A stretch of DNA of 64,000 bases from Syngnathus acus (GCF_901709675.1 NC_051100.1:10884786-10948785); one strand, 5' to 3'. Positions 1 through 12,424 are shown, numbered from the stretch's first letter. The notes: generated from the sequence alone by a model not told the origin. A program made the numbers and translations.

Positions 1-4
1 TTAC

Positions 5-2065
5 CCTGATATTGTGTCCGATGTCTGACTGGTAGAGGATGAAGGAGACCAGGTTCCCGATGGTCATGTGGCCCCTCTGGATGAGCAGCCTGGCGTACCA
101 CAACATCAGCACATAAATAGCCAAACCTGTCAGCTACAAGCACAGATGCACGGAAATCAACCTCTGTCCGCTCTTGGAATGGAACACTTCTCAAATGACT
201 ATCGTAGAAACAAAGGTCAGTCATTAATATTTTGGCAGAGTCCCTGAAATCCAGTCTTGCTGCGGAATCTCCCAAAAAGTCGCCAACAACTTACCCTTAG
301 CACCAGAAGAGACACAACCCTGAGAGTGTCCCGCCGCCTCTTGAGCCTGTGCGTGTCCAACAGTTTGTTGTCATAGCGACGGGCCTCGTGTTTCTCGGCG
401 TTGAAGCTGCGCACTGTCCGAGCGGCCGAGAGGATCTCATTGGCCGTTTCATTTGCCGCGGTCATGGAGTCATGCGTGGCCTGCGTCAACCGCTGCAAGC
501 ACAAGGTTGATCATCGCTCATCATCCGTTTGATTGAACGGAATGGGAAGCAGAGCTGCAGAAGCAATCAATGGATGCGATTGGTTTGTCGGCGTTACCTG
601 GCAGTGTTTGTCGGAGATGGACTGTATGAGGCCAGTGACGGGGACCTCCATGAGAACTAAACACGTCAGTGTCCATGAAAGGTCCAACATGAAGATCAGC
701 GTGTACACCGTCTTTATGAGGGTCCTCAGCAGAACGTTGATGTTCAGACAAACCGTTTGCGCCATCAGGGGGATGTCTTTAGAAAGCAAGGAAGTGAGCT
801 CACCTGCACGTGAAGAAATCAAATATTTAAAAAATTAAAAAAAAAAACACAATGTCGAGGAGTCAGAGATCTTGTTCTATCTATCTAAGTTATCATGCCT
901 TACCGATCTTTGTGGTGTCGAAAAATGCAATTTCCTGTTTGGTCTGAGCTCGAAACAACTTTCCTTTCACTCTGCACATGAAAGAGTTGATGGCCCACAT
1001 AAGGAGACCCCCTCTGCCACCTGTGCCCACCAAGCTGCTCCAACAAAAACAAGACAGGTATTCACCTCATCAGTGTTTCTGTCCCCGAACGGGTCTCCAA
1101 ATGATTTGCCATTCAAATTATCCTATCATTTTTTTAATGAGCGTCAGAAAACATAATAAACCAAAATCGGCCATTTTTTTATTCCTCGTGGTATTTATTA
1201 ATTGATGTTAGGTTTATGATGTAGGCTGACATTTTGGGGGTCAGGTGACACAATCTCACCTTCCCACTGAGAAGACGCCCATGAGAAGCAGCGCTGACAA
1301 GAATTCATCTGGCACATAATTGTCTCTCAGGTTGTCAATCACCTTGCCCGTGTAAAACCGGATCTGGATCTCACCTGAGTGACAAAAACACGTTCCCCCA
1401 GTGAATAGTTAGGTCGTCTCTTGCCATTTTATTTCAGATTTTAAAACGAGTAGACTCTATTTCTCCATACAACGAATGAAACTCGTAAATCAAGGCACCA
1501 CTCATTCAGTTGGACCCCTTCCTTCGTCCTCATCATCGTCATCAGTGTACTTACAGACAGCAGCCAGGGTGAGAAAGCCAAATCCTCCCAGCAGCAAAGC
1601 CAAGTCCGGCCTGTACATGCGAACCACCCTCATGAACAAAACTCGAGGCTTTTGTCGCTTCTTTTTCGCCCCACTCGAGTCCGGAAACCAGCCTTCCCAA
1701 AACAAGGCGGCGGCCAGAGATAATCCGGCGCACATCATCCAGCAGCGCGCGACCCCTGCAGCCGACGTCGCGCCGCACGGGTGGTCGCCGAGACGCACGG
1801 CGGCGGCCAGGCTCTCCAGGGCGGCGGGGAGCGCGCTGTGCAAGGCGAGGAAACGAGCCGGCGCCGGGGGAACTTGCCCGAGGTTAAGAAAGTAGACGGC
1901 GGTCAGCGCCAAACAACACCGGATAAACGCGAGCAGCCAGACCGACAGCCAAAGTAAACTCCCCGCGCGCACCAGAGGTGCGGTGCCGTGAACCAGGCAT
2001 GCGTCCGCGACGAGTGCCAAAGTCACCGCAAAAGCTTTGCGAAGTGCTGAACTCTTTCTCCGCAT
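5..2065 (-). CDS. tap2: TAP2-like antigen peptide transporter subunit (ABCB family), 5' part
   Basis: Half-transporter that would pair with TAP1 in the ER membrane to pump peptides for MHC class I loading. Six coding exons on the minus strand: 1555-2065 (ATG at 2065; an in-frame ATG also at 2101), 1260-1374, 904-1034, 598-803, 295-492, 5-133. Internal exon sizes of 115, 131, 206, 198 and 129 nt match the human TAP2 pattern as I recall it, and phases join exactly. The first ~150 residues are a hydrophobic TMD0-like region. The core transmembrane domain follows, with TAP2-like stretches such as FYTGKVIDNL, GELTSLLSKD, NINVLLRTLIKTV and ARTVRSFNAEKHEARRYD. About 430 residues are encoded here. 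The nucleotide-binding domain (Walker A, signature, Walker B) lies off the left edge and is not seen. ABCB9 (TAPL) shares this exon layout but fits the sequence less well. Which teleost tap2 copy this is cannot be told. Confidence 0.82.
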
Positions 2066-2122
2066 TTTCACGACTATGCAGCCTGCTTCCAAGTGCAGCA
2101 ATTCGCGTGGTCGCAGCCGCTT

Positions 2123-2136
2123 TTGGTTTCATTTTG
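2123..2136 (-). promoter_or_regulatory. ISRE-like element upstream of tap2
   Basis: On the minus strand the sequence reads CAAAATGAAACC, close to the interferon-stimulated response element core GAAANNGAAA. It sits 20-70 bp upstream of the two candidate tap2 start codons. TAP genes are classically interferon-inducible, so the position makes sense, but a short degenerate motif like this occurs often by chance. Confidence 0.3.
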
Positions 2137-2402
2137 ATGGAGCACGTCGACTTCTAAAAAGTGCGTCATACTGCTTCCACTATAATATGAGATATCGCAG
2201 GTCACAAGTCCTGCTTTCTTTGGATGACTTTGAAACACCCTGTTAAGTAAACCCAGATTTGTTCCTGAATATTTTTGAAGATAAATGATAAATGTTGAAC
2301 TTGTAGTGTTTTGACTCTACAATATGACACTCGATTCCGTGCTTCGTGATGACGTACTTTATTTTCCTCTCTCTGACACGAAATAAACAAAATAAATAAA
2401 TA

Positions 2403-2473
2403 AATACATACATACATACATACATACATACATACATACATACATACATACATACATACATACATACATACAT
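2403..2473. repeat. (ATAC)n microsatellite
   Basis: About 17 near-perfect tandem copies of a CATA/ATAC tetranucleotide, preceded by a short AATA-rich run. The Met-Tyr-Val-Cys open frames on the minus strand here are artefacts of this repeat. Confidence 0.95.
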
Positions 2474-2799
2474 GTACTTAGGACACTAGTCCAACGTGAT
2501 GAAACATCGCCGTCTCCTGGTAGCGATGCGTAACTACAACGTAAATTCGAGTTTGGCGTTCTCTGAAATCACGTGACCCTCATTTGCTGTTATCATTGCA
2601 AATATCTGAAAACCATGCTTTTATGCTAAATGTACGTTAACATTCCCGCCATATTGGATGTGGAAAAGCGCAGTGCTGGGTGAAATATTCTGTTTGTTTG
2701 AAGCGCTCATCTAGTTTTACCAGTGTTTGTTTCACCAAAAACTAACAGTGTATGTTGGGAGCTTAAGATCAGGGGATGCTTTGAGAATAATTGTCAATT

Positions 2800-2872
2800 T
2801 GTTTTGTATTTGTGAAGCCCTTTGAGACTTCTGGTGATTTAGGGCTATATAAATAAACTTGACTTGACTATG
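2800..2872 (+). repeat. LINE (L2/CR1-type) or SINE 3' tail remnant
   Basis: Contains the string GAAGCCCTTTGAGACTTC, then a GGGCTATATAAATAAA stretch and short TTGACT tandem units. This is the usual 3' end of abundant non-LTR elements in fish. No coding part of an element is visible upstream. Confidence 0.5.
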
Positions 2873-2873
2873 T

Positions 2874-5130
2874 TATTCCCAAAACAGCTTCTGACTTTTT
2901 CACCATCACTGGCCAGACGCTTAGTTGCAAATTCGTCTTTAAAATTTCACTAAATTGCCTGAAAGTATCAAGTGGGAGTGTCTGTCTGGGTGAACACCTG
3001 ATGTCAGGCTTGTCTGCTTTTGGAGCTGTAGCCAATGAGCTTGTCGCACTGGTTTATCTGCATTTTTTACCTTTGAACTATAGATAATTAGAAGATGAAT
3101 CAAGTAGTGTGTATTGTAATAACTTATTTCTATGGTGGTAGACTGGGGTCAAAACGTTTGTACTGAAAATAAACGTGTTGAGATTGAAACTTGAAAAAAA
3201 AATCAAAATACTTGTATAAAAAGTTTTTTGAGTTGAAAATAATTTTGCTTCACTTTGTTTTTGGAATAAACTTAATTTTCAGGTTTCACCTCCATTTATT
3301 TTTCAAGTTTTTAGGTATTTTTTTGTCAGTTGCATGTTTTATATTTTCAGATTCACATCTCTTTTTTTCAGGTTCAACTCATGCTTTTTCAGATTCTGAT
3401 CATTTTTTTCAGGAGCTACTTTAAATGGCGTGTTTTTATCCCCCCCCCATATGCGCTCGTTCTCAGGGGAATGCTGGACAATGCTCAGATTTGGTCAATA
3501 AGCACTAAATTATTCAAAAAGAGTAATTCAAGATCTTCCTTTCAGTCCTGTTGAATGATGTAACACGAGAACCTTGCTGTTTTGGATTATTATTATACCT
3601 GAGAGTGATGACATCTTTGTTTTTGAGCATTCTGCAAAGAAGATTGTGTTGCATTACGCAATCGCGTACTCTTGTTTGTATTTACCGTGTGCATGCTTGA
3701 TGCTATTTTACAAATGGCCGCTCATTTGTAAAACAGCATCAAGCATCCTCCCCCTGTGCCATATGGCCGTCCTTGTTATTACCCATAAAACAAGGGTTAA
3801 TAATGTCACCCACCATGCTGCCCTCCCCACATGCCATTCATCCTTCTTTCCTGCATCCCACATAAGCGACCCCGTGAGAATATCAAATAAATTCTCAAAC
3901 AGCCTCGACCTCATTTATGTTCCTCTTTTCTGTCTGCATGATTCTTTCACACTCCAATATAGCATGCATGTCACCCACCGGCAACATCTTCATCATCATC
4001 ATCATCATTGTCCTCACACATCACAGCAATGACATGCTTGGTGTCAATGTCAAGACATCACTCCATCCAAAATCAAGCCCGTTCTCCAATGAACCGTGTT
4101 TGCAGGTCACATGACCGACACCGTAACTCCCTCCAACTTGATGATATCATAAACTATGCTCGTTCATTAAAAATTCAACACGGCGCTCGGTCTTTATTAG
4201 CTCGGCTGATCGTGACATTTTACAGACTCCGTTAAATAAGTCTGATGGTGTCATTAGGCCGAGCATCCCCGGGTTTAATATCTCCTCCCGTGGGGGATAT
4301 CAGCTCATTTGCGAGAAATTTGACTTTAATAATAAAGATATTTCAATACATCAGATCAGGATTCATTCGTCATTATTTAGAATCTCCGAACAGTGTCGTG
4401 TGAATCGACTCATCTGTCAATAACTTAGCTAATGGAATTGAAGCTATTTCATTCAGCAATATATTTTGGATTTATCACATCCGCAAAATGGCACAAATAA
4501 ATAGCTGGACATGCGGCCTACACTCGGTATCGTTCAATAAAATCGCTGACATTTGCGCGCGTCGGTGCCACAAAAGAACTTAATAAGAAACGCCATAAAC
4601 AAGTCATTAAAAGCGAGGGCTTCGTTGACGGTGCCTTGTAAAGAACTGAGAAGAAAAAGAGGAGGCAGGCGCATCATAAAGACGGCGGAGAAAGAGCGGG
4701 AGGGAAATGTACAAAAGTGTGCTTGGGTATGCTTGGTGATGGCGTGATGCATAAAAAATGGATCAGAAATGAGGGTGGGGTGGGGGGGAGAATGATGAGG
4801 AAGAGCGAGGGAATGCGTGGCTGATGAAAGGAGGGAAAAAGCTGCAAAAACGAGGACGCATAAGCTGGAATGGCATCCTGGAGCTGAGACGCTTGACCTC
4901 CACCAAGGTCAGATGATTGCATGGCAAGTGCATTAGGAGGACTCCCGTGGGTCCCCACATCGTCGAATAATTTGGTCCCCAACTGAAGTGGACTTTGGTT
5001 GAACTTTAGTTTGATCGTGCTCATGAATTTGCTAATGATGACTGATGCTCCGCCCACTTCGTATACCGTAAATCTCCACCGTTGACGACTTGATTCCCTC
5101 TTTATGCGAGAAGTGAACATGTAGAGTCGA
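2874..5130. other. Intergenic region without recognisable genes
   Basis: No exon-like open frame with plausible splice sites or homology was seen on either strand. 2900-3600 is low-complexity and T-rich. About 4130-4700 is of high complexity, rich in ATTA/TAAT cores, and reads like non-coding regulatory DNA rather than repeat. That is a judgement from composition only. Confidence 0.5.
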
Positions 5131-5140
5131 GGCCACCCTG

Positions 5141-5185
5141 GTGGTCCGCACGCACGCACGCATACACACACGCACACACACGCAT

Positions 5186-5243
<58 letters not shown>
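5141..5243. repeat. (CA)n microsatellite
   Basis: Interrupted CGCA/CATA units lead into about 30 uninterrupted CA dinucleotides (roughly 5184-5243). Apparent Cys-Val and Thr-His open frames are produced by the repeat. Confidence 0.95.
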
Positions 5244-5245
<2 letters not shown>

Positions 5246-5504
5246 CCCCCTCCTTATCACTTCTTATTCTTCATGTCTTCACCCTCCTCCTCAGTCCCGT
5301 CCAATCATGGCTAGATTGCTTAATCCCGCTTTGCCTTCCCTGTCACACGCTTGCAAACGAGCCCCCCTCTCCTCTCGTCACACCTCGTTTGGACGCAAGA
5401 CGACGGCCATGATGTATGCGCCACCCACCGGCCACCCTCTTTAACCTTCCCGCCCACCCTCCTTCCGCCCACCTTGTCCCTTTTGGGTGCTGATGTGATC
5501 TGTG

Positions 5505-5563
5505 TGTGACACACACATTCACACAAAAACACATACACACACACACACACACATACACACAAA
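5505..5563. repeat. Imperfect (CA)n microsatellite
   Basis: CA-rich tract with CATA and CAAAA interruptions, about 260 bp downstream of the larger CA tract and separated from it by pyrimidine-rich DNA. Confidence 0.85.
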
Positions 5564-5569
5564 CGCAGC

Positions 5570-8382
5570 GACGGCATAGGAGCAGATGGGCGCCTGCTTG
5601 TGATAAAAATAAAAATGAACCCCCCGCGCCCGCCACTCACTGCCATGTCTGTGTCAATCCACAAAAGTGAGAGTAAAAGAACCCCCTTGAAAGTAATACT
5701 TTAATAGCCCCACCCCCTTTGCCCCACCCCCTGCATTATATATAGCATCTAAGCGCCCATCAATAATAGATGAAAAGACTGCTTTTGCTGCAATTATGAC
5801 AAGTGAGATTTAACATCGGCGCTCTGGCAGATAGACGAATCTATGTATGGCTATTAATTATTTAATGGACACAAAAGGGGCGGGGCTGCAGTGGGTGATC
5901 AAAGAAAATATTCAGGCCAGCGGAAGACATGTGAGGAGAGGAAGTGTGTCCATCAATTCCTGCTATCAGACATGAACCAACCACATGGCTACACATAAAG
6001 CCTGATATACATTTCATCTCACATATCCTTTACAAGCGCATATTAATTTATTCAAGGTTAATCACCATCCAGTCATCAAACACCCCCCACCCCATATCTC
6101 CCACTGCCAGACTGCCGACTTTCACAACTTCTCAGTACAAAGTGAGCCAACCAATGGCGAGCCATCCGAAGCGGAAGACTTTGAAGGCGACTGCAGCCGC
6201 ACCGCAAAGGGCCCTCCGTGAAAACCGAGCGCGCATTTAGTCGTGGCTCGTAGATTGGAGAAAATTCCACTTGAAAGGGGACGACGGGCAATATTGCAAA
6301 AGGGTGTTTATGGGGGTCCCGTTCAGGGTGACCTCAATAGGCTTGTGTTGGAGTGTCTGCTCAATGAGGGTCTGTCATAAGAGAGTGGAGGGGGGGAAGG
6401 GCGGGGTCCTCACACAAAGTGGCAAGACTTGTATGTTCGTGGTGATATCGATTCAAGAGCGACACTCACCCTTTTTGTGTGGGGAGCTGAAGGACCCCGA
6501 CCCCCTCCATCCGAGAGTGGCACTTCATCTATAGGCACATATGGGGCCGCCCGCCACCCCATATAGAAAACCTCTTAGCACCCGCTCTGCCGTCTGTAGC
6601 ATTTCTCCTCCATCAATCTGCACAATGACACCAAAAGAAATGATTGGCCATTACATGAAGAGAATAAAATACTCAAAGTAATGACTACATGAAATTCTTT
6701 TACAATCTGGATTCTGTGTTTTATAGGAATTTTCTTTTGAATCCAATAAATAATTCATCGTCAAAATTGCTGAGTTGGCATATTTCCTGTATGAAATCTA
6801 TAATGACGACTAAAACCAGCAGTGCACATTTTTTTCCTGTTGACACAATCGACACAGTCGATAATAAAACAGCAACAGTGGATATAAGAAGTCTACACCC
6901 CCCTGTTCAAACAGCCCTGTGACACACATAAATTAGACTAATAAGATAAATCATCCAAAACATTTTTTCTGATTTGATTGTTTTTAGATACTAGAGAACA
7001 GGGGTGGTCTTTGGATGTTGATTTATTTGGTAACTGGGCTTTTATCTCCAAATTTACCTCCGCCGGGTAAATGTGCCCAATATGGACCGGATCGGTGTTG
7101 ATGAAGCCAATGTGCTTTCAAATGAGTTTTTCAAGCCCGGCACTCACACACACAACACATTTGCATAAAATCTATGAAATGTCTGATGGGCTCTTCTTTG
7201 CATTTAAACGTGTTCAATTAGAGGCGGCGAGAGCGCCTCGATCGAGCGTGCCGATAACAGGCCCAAAGTCAGTGTCACCTCTAAAAACACAACCGCCCGC
7301 AGCCCACCTCACAGAGATGTTATCGGGAGATTTTTTTTTTTTTTTCTTTTTTACAATGCTGCTTTGCACACCAAATAGAGCCTCCTCGTTCTCTTCCCCC
7401 TGCATGCATTCGGTGACCTCATCTTCCTTTACAAATTTCTAGAACAGTTTATTTTTTATTTTTATTCAACTCTTTTAATCATTAAAATTTACTCGGGACA
7501 AGATGAACAGTTTTAATTTTCTTGCCAATTCAAATTTTTTGATAATTTTGCAAGTGATTTTCCTTTATTTATTTATTTATTTATTTATGCAAGAAAGTTT
7601 TCAAGTAATATATATCCTAATTTTATGACTTCTCTCTTTTTTTTCTCCAGGGTGGGTCCCCCCCCGGTGGGTCCCCCCCCGAGGAGTTATCTCCAAGAGC
7701 CTGCATGTGTGAAGAAGCAACAACAACCTGCTCGTCGCTCCTCCTCCATCTCTTCACTCCTCCTCTATCCATCCCCCATCCTCCTCCTCCTCTTCCATCC
7801 CTCACTTGATGCCATCCCAGTGGCGGAGGAGAGCCTACGCGACGGAGGAGACGGTAAGAAAAGCTGCCCGATAACTTGTTTGGGGCTTGTTTTGCATGCG
7901 TGCATGTTGAATCGCTCCCGAAAAAGTCTGCCTGGAAGCACAAGGACGACGTCGCCAGGTGGTAAACATCACCCGCCCGTCACCTTGTCAACCGTCCTCA
8001 ATGGAAAGACAAGTAGCGCCGTGCAACTTAATCCCTCCCTCCATACAAATGACGGGAGGCAGATGGTCCAGGAAACGGATGGGACGTGTGAGCGGAGAGC
8101 ACGCCGCTTCCAACCTGTCCTTTATTTGCCTTCCTTCTCGGCAAGTGACTAAGAAGAGGAGGAATAAACAGCAGGGGAGTTGTGGAAAAGGAGCAGCCAA
8201 ATGTATCTTGAAATGGAAAAAGCCATCAAAAGTGGTCAGCTGCAGTGTTTCAAGTGGACGGCGTGGGTATTTATAGAGGCCGCTGGTTAAGTTCACTAAG
8301 CTCCCGCTCTTGCGCTCGCTCTCTCATTTTTGCCTTATGAAAATTCATCTGCTGAGCAGCCAAATGCATATTTCATCAGTGG

Positions 8383-8418
<36 letters not shown>

Positions 8419-9054
8419 AAAATCTGTATGAAAGTCAATCAGCTTGTCCTTAAAACGTCAACCGACTTGACGTTTTTTTTTGTCTGATTCCCAACCATCT
8501 TTCCCCCCTTTAGTTTCCTTCCCCTCTAATTACTCCAGAATCCAACAACATCCCTCCAGTTGCCTCCCTTTCTCCGTGCAAGAGTAATGAGCCATCGCCG
8601 CCTCTTTTTGTGTGACTTTGTAGCTTGTGGAGTTTGCAATCCGGCAGCGTCCCGCAAGATTTAGATGTGTGCGTGTGTGTGTATGTGTAGCCGCCTCCGT
8701 GGTTCTTCCTGCCACGATTGTCATCCGATCTGCGGGGGCACGGCGCTAACATCTTGTTAGAGGCAAAGGCGCTCTTGTCACTTTGCGGAGACGCCGTCGC
8801 TTTGAACAAACGCGGGCCTCTCCGGGGAGGAGAAAAGTACACGCAGACCTGTAATCATCTCGTCTGTGAGCCAAGTCAACCCGTCCGGCTCTGCGCACCT
8901 GCGTGGTACAGAAATAGATGAATGAAGTCAAATGGAAATGAGTTTTAGAGTCATACGTGATCATCGGCGACCCAAATGGATTTGATGAACTCGTTTATAT
9001 GAGCGCATGGTTTCAAGAGGATTTGGGCTAACATTTCCTTTTGTGTGTTTCTAG
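5570..9054. other. Intergenic region upstream of the NDNF-like gene
   Basis: No protein-coding exon is recognised. Simple sequence is present: a (TTTA)n run near 7563-7589, a short tandem GGTGGGTCCCCCCCC-type repeat at about 7651-7682, and a CA run near 8386-8413. Because the first coding exon of the NDNF-like gene is preceded by a splice acceptor at 9053-9054, at least one non-coding 5' exon should lie in this stretch. A segment ending at the GTAAGA donor near 7853 is a candidate only. Confidence 0.45.
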
Positions 9055-9094
9055 AAGCGAGGGCCAATCAGAGCAAAGCAAAGAAACGGGAAGG

Positions 9095-11358
9095 ATGGCA
9101 GTGGAATCGCTGTCCCGCTGTCTCTGCGCGGTTCTGGTTCTGTTCTGGAGCGCGTCGTGGCCCTTGGCCCATTCGGCCTCTGCGCCCGAGAACGAGGTGA
9201 CGCTCTGGCCCGCTGCCTGGTTATCGGAAGGCAAGCTCAGCACTGTGACGCTCCCGAAAGGACGCACTCAAAGGTTAAGCGACAAGCGTGATCTGTTGGT
9301 GGCGACTGTTTGTTTCTCAAGACAACCTTCGTCCGCAGGACGTACTTCACGCTGAGGAAGGCGGCAGCCATGTCGGTGACCGTCAGCCCGTGTGACTCGC
9401 CCATCGAGTGGAGCCTGGCTGCTCGCACCCTGAAGGACAAACCTCTCAAGAGTCATGAGTGTGAGTGGACATGTCGTGTGTTAGCATTAGCATTGTTGCT
9501 AAGGGTTCTGTTCCAATCCAGGCACCTTCAACACGAAAAAGCTCGTCCACATGGTAAAGTAAGAAAAATGACATCATAAAATGACGCATGAATCATTCAG
9601 AGCCTCAGTTGGCGGGTCCCCCGTTGCCAGTGTGAATTATTCACTTTGATCCAGCAACATTTCTAGAAAGATTTCTCCTCGCCCGTTTTTTCATTTACCA
9701 GTGACATCATGCAAGTGAGGTTTGCCTCAAAATGAACTGACATTTTTTGTTTCATGATTTACTCTTTTGAAAAATTGGATCATGAGGATAAGCGGTTCAG
9801 AAAATGATTAGATGGGTTTATATTCAATATTCGTCTGATGTCTGCAAATGTACAGAACTGGATTGATTTTAGTTTTTTTGAAAAGAAAAAAAAAAAAAGT
9901 TTTCCCAAACTGTCCTTATCTACTACATCTTTGTTCTTTTCCCCCACAGGGAGCTCCAAAAAGAGCATGCCCGAGATGTGGTGGAGGGGTCCTGGGACTG
10001 AGGAGAAAATACACACTTTTTCCGGCGGTACGTCGGACACCTACAGCGGTCGGGCGTCCCCCCACGCGTCCATCTACATTCTGAGGATGCGCTCCAAACA
10101 GCAGAGCAGCAGCGCCACAGTGTACCTCCACCAAGGCTCAGGCCCCTCGGGCGCTTTCCCAGAGATTCCGGCTGACCCCCGCGTACACACGTTGGGCGTG
10201 GGGATGACAAGCGTCACCCTCAGCTGGACTCCCAGCGCCTCGCTTGCTGGTCCCTCTCAGGACAAATATGATTACTGCGTCCTGGTCAACTCCCAACGCA
10301 ACTTGCCCAGTCTTTGCGCAGCCCAAGAGAGCGCCAGGGAGGAGAGGGATAAAAACAGAGAGAAGACAGCGAAGAAGAGGAGGGTGACAGCATGGCCCAT
10401 CTTGAAGGAGTGGTGGTGGGAGCAGTGGGAGGCGGACTTGGAGGAAAAGAGTCCATCTCCTTACGGGGATCTTCGGTGTGTCTGCCAGGGGACGGAGAAC
10501 GTCTGCACAGTCTCTGAGCTCCTGCCCGACACGCAGTACTACTTTGATGTCTTCGCAAGGGACCGAGTCAATGGGACCAGCGCCACCTACGAGGGGACCG
10601 CCGCCCGGACCCACGGGGAAGCCCAGCCGTCCGTCACCTCGTTGAGAGAAGGTGAGCTGAGGTCGGTCACCTTCCATGACACGGGACCGAGATCCGAGCA
10701 GTTCTTCAGCTTCCGTCCACGCGGGTCGCAACAGAGCGGTCTCCTCACTGTGCAGAGCTGCGGCGGGGGCAGCAAATTCAAGCTCACCGTCTCCAGTAAA
10801 GGTCGTGTTCTGACCACTCGGGCCGTGGGGAAGGACTTGGTGCAAGTTTGGCTCCAGGGAAGCCCGGTTTATCTCATCCACCTGGAGAGGGAAGGAACCG
10901 CCATGAGCGAGAGATCCACAGCTTCCTTACTCGGGGGTCTGAAGGCTTCGGTCAAATTACAGACCTCCTCAGCCTACCACCGCAAGGGCGTCCCATCCCT
11001 TCCTTCCACCTTGCAAGTCAAATCCTTCAACCGCTTACGTGGCTGCAACAGCGTCACCCTCGCCTGGATGGGCACAGAGGAGAGGAGCCTCTACTGTGTG
11101 TACCGGCGAAAGCAGCGGGGCCGACGCGACGAAGACACCCTCAACGCATCCTGTCTGGGACCGGAATCCCGCTCGGATACCGAGAGGGTTCTCTGCAAGT
11201 ATTTCCAGGAGCTGAACCCAAGGCGGGCCGTCACGACGGCTGCGATTGGAAGCCTAGAGCCGGGGACCACTTATGTGTTTGATGTCTATTTAATGAGACG
11301 CTGGGGGATCCCTGTCAAGTATGCCAGCAAGATAGTCAAGACCAGGAAGGAGTGCTGA
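9095..11358 (+). CDS. ndnf: NDNF-family secreted protein (neuron-derived neurotrophic factor-like)
   Basis: Secreted glycoprotein with fibronectin type III-like domains. NDNF family members act outside the cell on neuronal migration and survival and on endothelial signalling. Three coding exons: 9095-9273, 9339-9460, 9950-11358; phases fit and give 569 residues, against 568 in human NDNF. The ATG at 9095 starts a signal peptide (hydrophobic core VLVLFWSASW). Family motifs in order: RTYFTLRKAAAMSVTVSPCD, DTQYYFDVFARD, then the C-terminal half with VLCKYFQELNPRRAVTT and the ending YASKIVKTRKEC. The central part (about residues 225-265) has a charged Lys/Arg/Glu-rich insertion and differs most from NDNF. 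Divergence suggests the teleost ndnf-like paralogue rather than ndnf itself. An acceptor at 9053-9054 shows that a 5' non-coding exon lies upstream. Confidence 0.85.
9778..9818 (+). repeat. Short non-LTR/SINE tail fragment in NDNF-like intron 2
   Basis: The string GAGGATAAGCGGTTCAGAAA followed by degenerate ATGG units is the 3' end of a common teleost SINE/LINE family. A closely similar tail is found at 48566-48598. Confidence 0.5.
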
Positions 11359-11963
11359 GATACCGCCCCCTGCAGGAGGGTTGTGGACTACACTGTAAAG
11401 CCTGATCATGAGAATGAAGCCATTTGACTGTTGAGAGACAGAAGGATTTATTCCCTTTCGGAGGAGCAATCGTTGGCCTGGCCACTTGTCTTCTTCTGAG
11501 GACGCGAGAAGAGTCCACACACCAGCAAATATTCATATTATTCCTATTCAATATTTACAACACAATGCTTCTCATCGTCCATCGCGATCATGACGTGGCA
11601 GCAGTCCAAGTACTCGTTTTGTGCCCGAGTACAAAGGACAAATGAGGTTTGTGTTGTCAGGCAAGAAAAAAAGCAGTGCCCAATATGCAACAGAAACAGA
11701 TGGGGCAATAATTGGATGACATCTGAGACATGTGGGCGGGAAGGGGAGCAGCGGGGGAACTGGGGGGGATTTGTAGTGTATATTTCCGGTGATGCTTATT
11801 GTGTCAACGCAGCGGGAGTGCAATCTACAGATGCTTAGTTCAAAGTCAAAAGTGTGTATCTTTGTGTTGTACTTTTTGCATGAATCAGTGGAGAAAAACA
11901 AACAAACTTGTGTCTATTGCCTCATTGTCATTGATGTATTCTTGTCCTGCCTCAAACGCTCCA

Positions 11964-11969
11964 AATAAA
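11964..11969 (+). terminator. Candidate poly(A) signal of the NDNF-like gene
   Basis: AATAAA about 600 nt after the stop codon. 11359-11963 then reads as 3' UTR with no other gene in it. Confidence 0.45.
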
Positions 11970-12264
11970 TACCAGGCGTATTTCACTACATTCTTTATAA
12001 AGTCACAACAGGCCTTTTCCCCATGGTTAAGACTGGCCACCTTAGCACTGACATTAGCAAGCAGGATAGCCATATCATTAGGGTCTGTCTATCACCCACA
12101 CATTTGTTACAACAATATCATTAGTCAATGAGTAATAAAAGATCAAAAATATAAAATATTACTTGAATAATTTCGATTTATTATGACGATTTCTGTTTTT
12201 AATCCAACAAAAATGTACTGTATCACAAGCGCTGTCGCGTAGATGTCACGTCAAGTCACTGTAA

Positions 12265-12343
12265 CCAATAGAACAATACGTTTATTATGACGTCAGTGCG
12301 TTCGTGTAAATGCGGATGTGTGTGACAGACCAGCGCGCCAAAA
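12265..12343 (+). promoter_or_regulatory. Proximal promoter of dnajc9 (CCAAT, CRE, E2F-type sites)
   Basis: A CCAAT box (12265-12269), a perfect palindromic CRE TGACGTCA (12288-12295) and an E2F-type GCGCGCCAAAA (12333-12343) sit within 80 bp, 80-160 bp before the dnajc9 ATG. The combination is typical of TATA-less, cell-cycle-linked promoters. It fits DNAJC9's known role as a histone H3-H4 co-chaperone. Function is inferred. Confidence 0.5.
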
Positions 12344-12424
12344 CTGTCCAGCGACAACAAAAGCAAAGCGGTACCGACTGGCCTGGGTCAAAACCTCGGG
12401 TAAGCTAAGCTAAACGACGGCAGG

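Noticed and set aside
2202-2473. Open frames of Met-Tyr-Val-Cys repeats on the minus strand
   Set aside because: Entirely produced by the (ATAC)n microsatellite; no homology or splice context.
4674-5243. 189-residue minus-strand open frame
   Set aside because: Its N-terminal part is the (CA)n repeat read as Cys-Val, and the remainder has no recognisable domain.
7625-8152. 175-residue plus-strand open frame upstream of the NDNF-like gene
   Set aside because: Low-complexity Pro/Ser-rich from pyrimidine tracts. It contains a possible 5' UTR donor but no protein homology.
10138-10881. 247-residue minus-strand open frame
   Set aside because: Antisense shadow of the large GC-rich NDNF-like exon.
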